From: Halomonas sp.
GTDB taxonomy: Bacteria > Pseudomonadota > Gammaproteobacteria > Pseudomonadales > Oleiphilaceae
Direction: 5' to 3'
Assembly (NCBI GenBank): GCA_007135745.1
Contig: SLIH01000151.1
Coordinates: forward strand, 1-6,573
Length of the DNA: 6,573 bases
Shown in pieces: positions 6,204 through 6,573 of this stretch (positions are counted from its first letter, which is position 1; every line of letters starts with the position of its first letter). Below the pieces are notes generated by a model. The model was not told the origin of the DNA. It did not search any database and was given only the letters and a program-made list of their open reading frames with translations. The translations under genes were made by a program, and so were the position numbers.

Positions 6204-6573
6204 AACCCTGTTTGATCTGATCCGCCACGGAGAGCCGGAAGGCGGACCCCGCTATCGAGGGCACGTGGATGATCCGCTGAGTGAGCTCGGCTGGCAGCAG
6301 ATGCGTGCGGCCATTCAGGAACAGGAGCCCTGGGACGCCATACTCACCTCCCCCCTATCCCGCTGCCAGGCGTTTGCCGAAGCCGTCGCCGATGAGCGCG
6401 GGCTGCCTCTGTACGTTGAACCCGACTTCAAGGAACTGAGCTTCGGCGACTGGGAAGGCCGCACCGGCGCGGAAATCCAGGACGAAGATGGCGAGCGGCT
6501 GCGCCGTTTCTGGCAGAACCCTCTGCAATACCCGCCCCCCAATGGCGAATCCCTGCGCGCTTTCAATGAGCGG
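6187..6573 (+). CDS. cobC: Histidine-phosphatase family protein, probable alpha-ribazole phosphatase CobC (3' end missing)
   Basis: The frame is open from the ATG at 6187 to the right edge: 129 codons with no stop, so the C-terminal part is missing. It begins inside the end of cobT (17-base overlap) with GCGGGGG just upstream; an in-frame GTG at 6184 is a possible alternative start. Histidine phosphatase (phosphoglycerate-mutase-like) features are LIRHGEP (11-17) with the phospho-accepting H14, YRGHVDDPLSELG (23-35), LTSPLSRC (53-60) with phosphate-binding R59, ELSFGDWEG (83-91) with the likely acid E83, and PPPNGESL (116-123). The second catalytic histidine is expected beyond the window. CobC-type enzymes remove the 5'-phosphate of alpha-ribazole phosphate or adenosylcobalamin phosphate. 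The family is broad, so the CobC assignment rests on the overlap with cobT and on the YRGHxDxPLSxxG and FGDWEG style. Confidence 0.9.
   Translation, partial: MANRRETLFDLIRHGEPEGGPRYRGHVDDPLSELGWQQMRAAIQEQEPWDAILTSPLSRCQAFAEAVADERGLPLYVEPDFKELSFGDWEGRTGAEIQDEDGERLRRFWQNPLQYPPPNGESLRAFNER

Overview
The window looks like chromosomal DNA of a moderately high-GC (roughly 60%) Gram-negative bacterium. Cleaved signal peptides, an outer-membrane-type lipoprotein and the cbiB / cobT-cobC gene style suggest a gammaproteobacterium, perhaps a marine oceanospirillal or Marinobacter-like one. The lineage is an inference from gene style only. I see no tRNA, rRNA, CRISPR array, insertion sequence or phage gene.

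Left part (1-2479, minus strand): a compact three-gene unit for exported proteins, read right to left. First is a 108-residue secreted protein of likely Ig-like/beta-sandwich type. Next, after a 24-base gap, is a secreted seven-bladed TolB/PD40-type beta-propeller. Last, after a 76-base gap, is a secreted NHL/streptogramin-lyase-like propeller with an EF-hand-type calcium insert, which runs off the left edge. The leader (2480-2688) holds a perfect 12-bp palindrome and smaller inverted repeats.

Middle (2689-3878): cbiB (cobD), the membrane enzyme that attaches the aminopropanol arm to adenosylcobyric acid, on the minus strand. It is divergent from the right-hand operon. Its 260-base upstream region carries, on the minus strand, segments that resemble a degenerate cobalamin riboswitch: a P4-like segment, a GCCCC-GCAA-CGGT core and a B12-box-like AGGAGA whose flank pairs with the 5' side. 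Both the core and the box are also complementary to segments nearer the start codon, as a switching platform would need. A CRP/Vfr-like palindrome sits between the divergent units.

Right part (3879-6573, plus strand): a beta-propeller lipoprotein, then cobT 24 bases later (nucleotide-loop assembly), then a cobC-like alpha-ribazole phosphatase overlapping cobT by 17 bases and cut by the right edge. CbiB, CobT and CobC belong to late cobamide assembly and salvage. The most unusual point is the propeller lipoprotein heading the cobT-cobC operon. By position and architecture it invites comparison with BtuG, the cobalamin-binding surface propeller of Bacteroides, although no homology can be claimed from the sequence alone.
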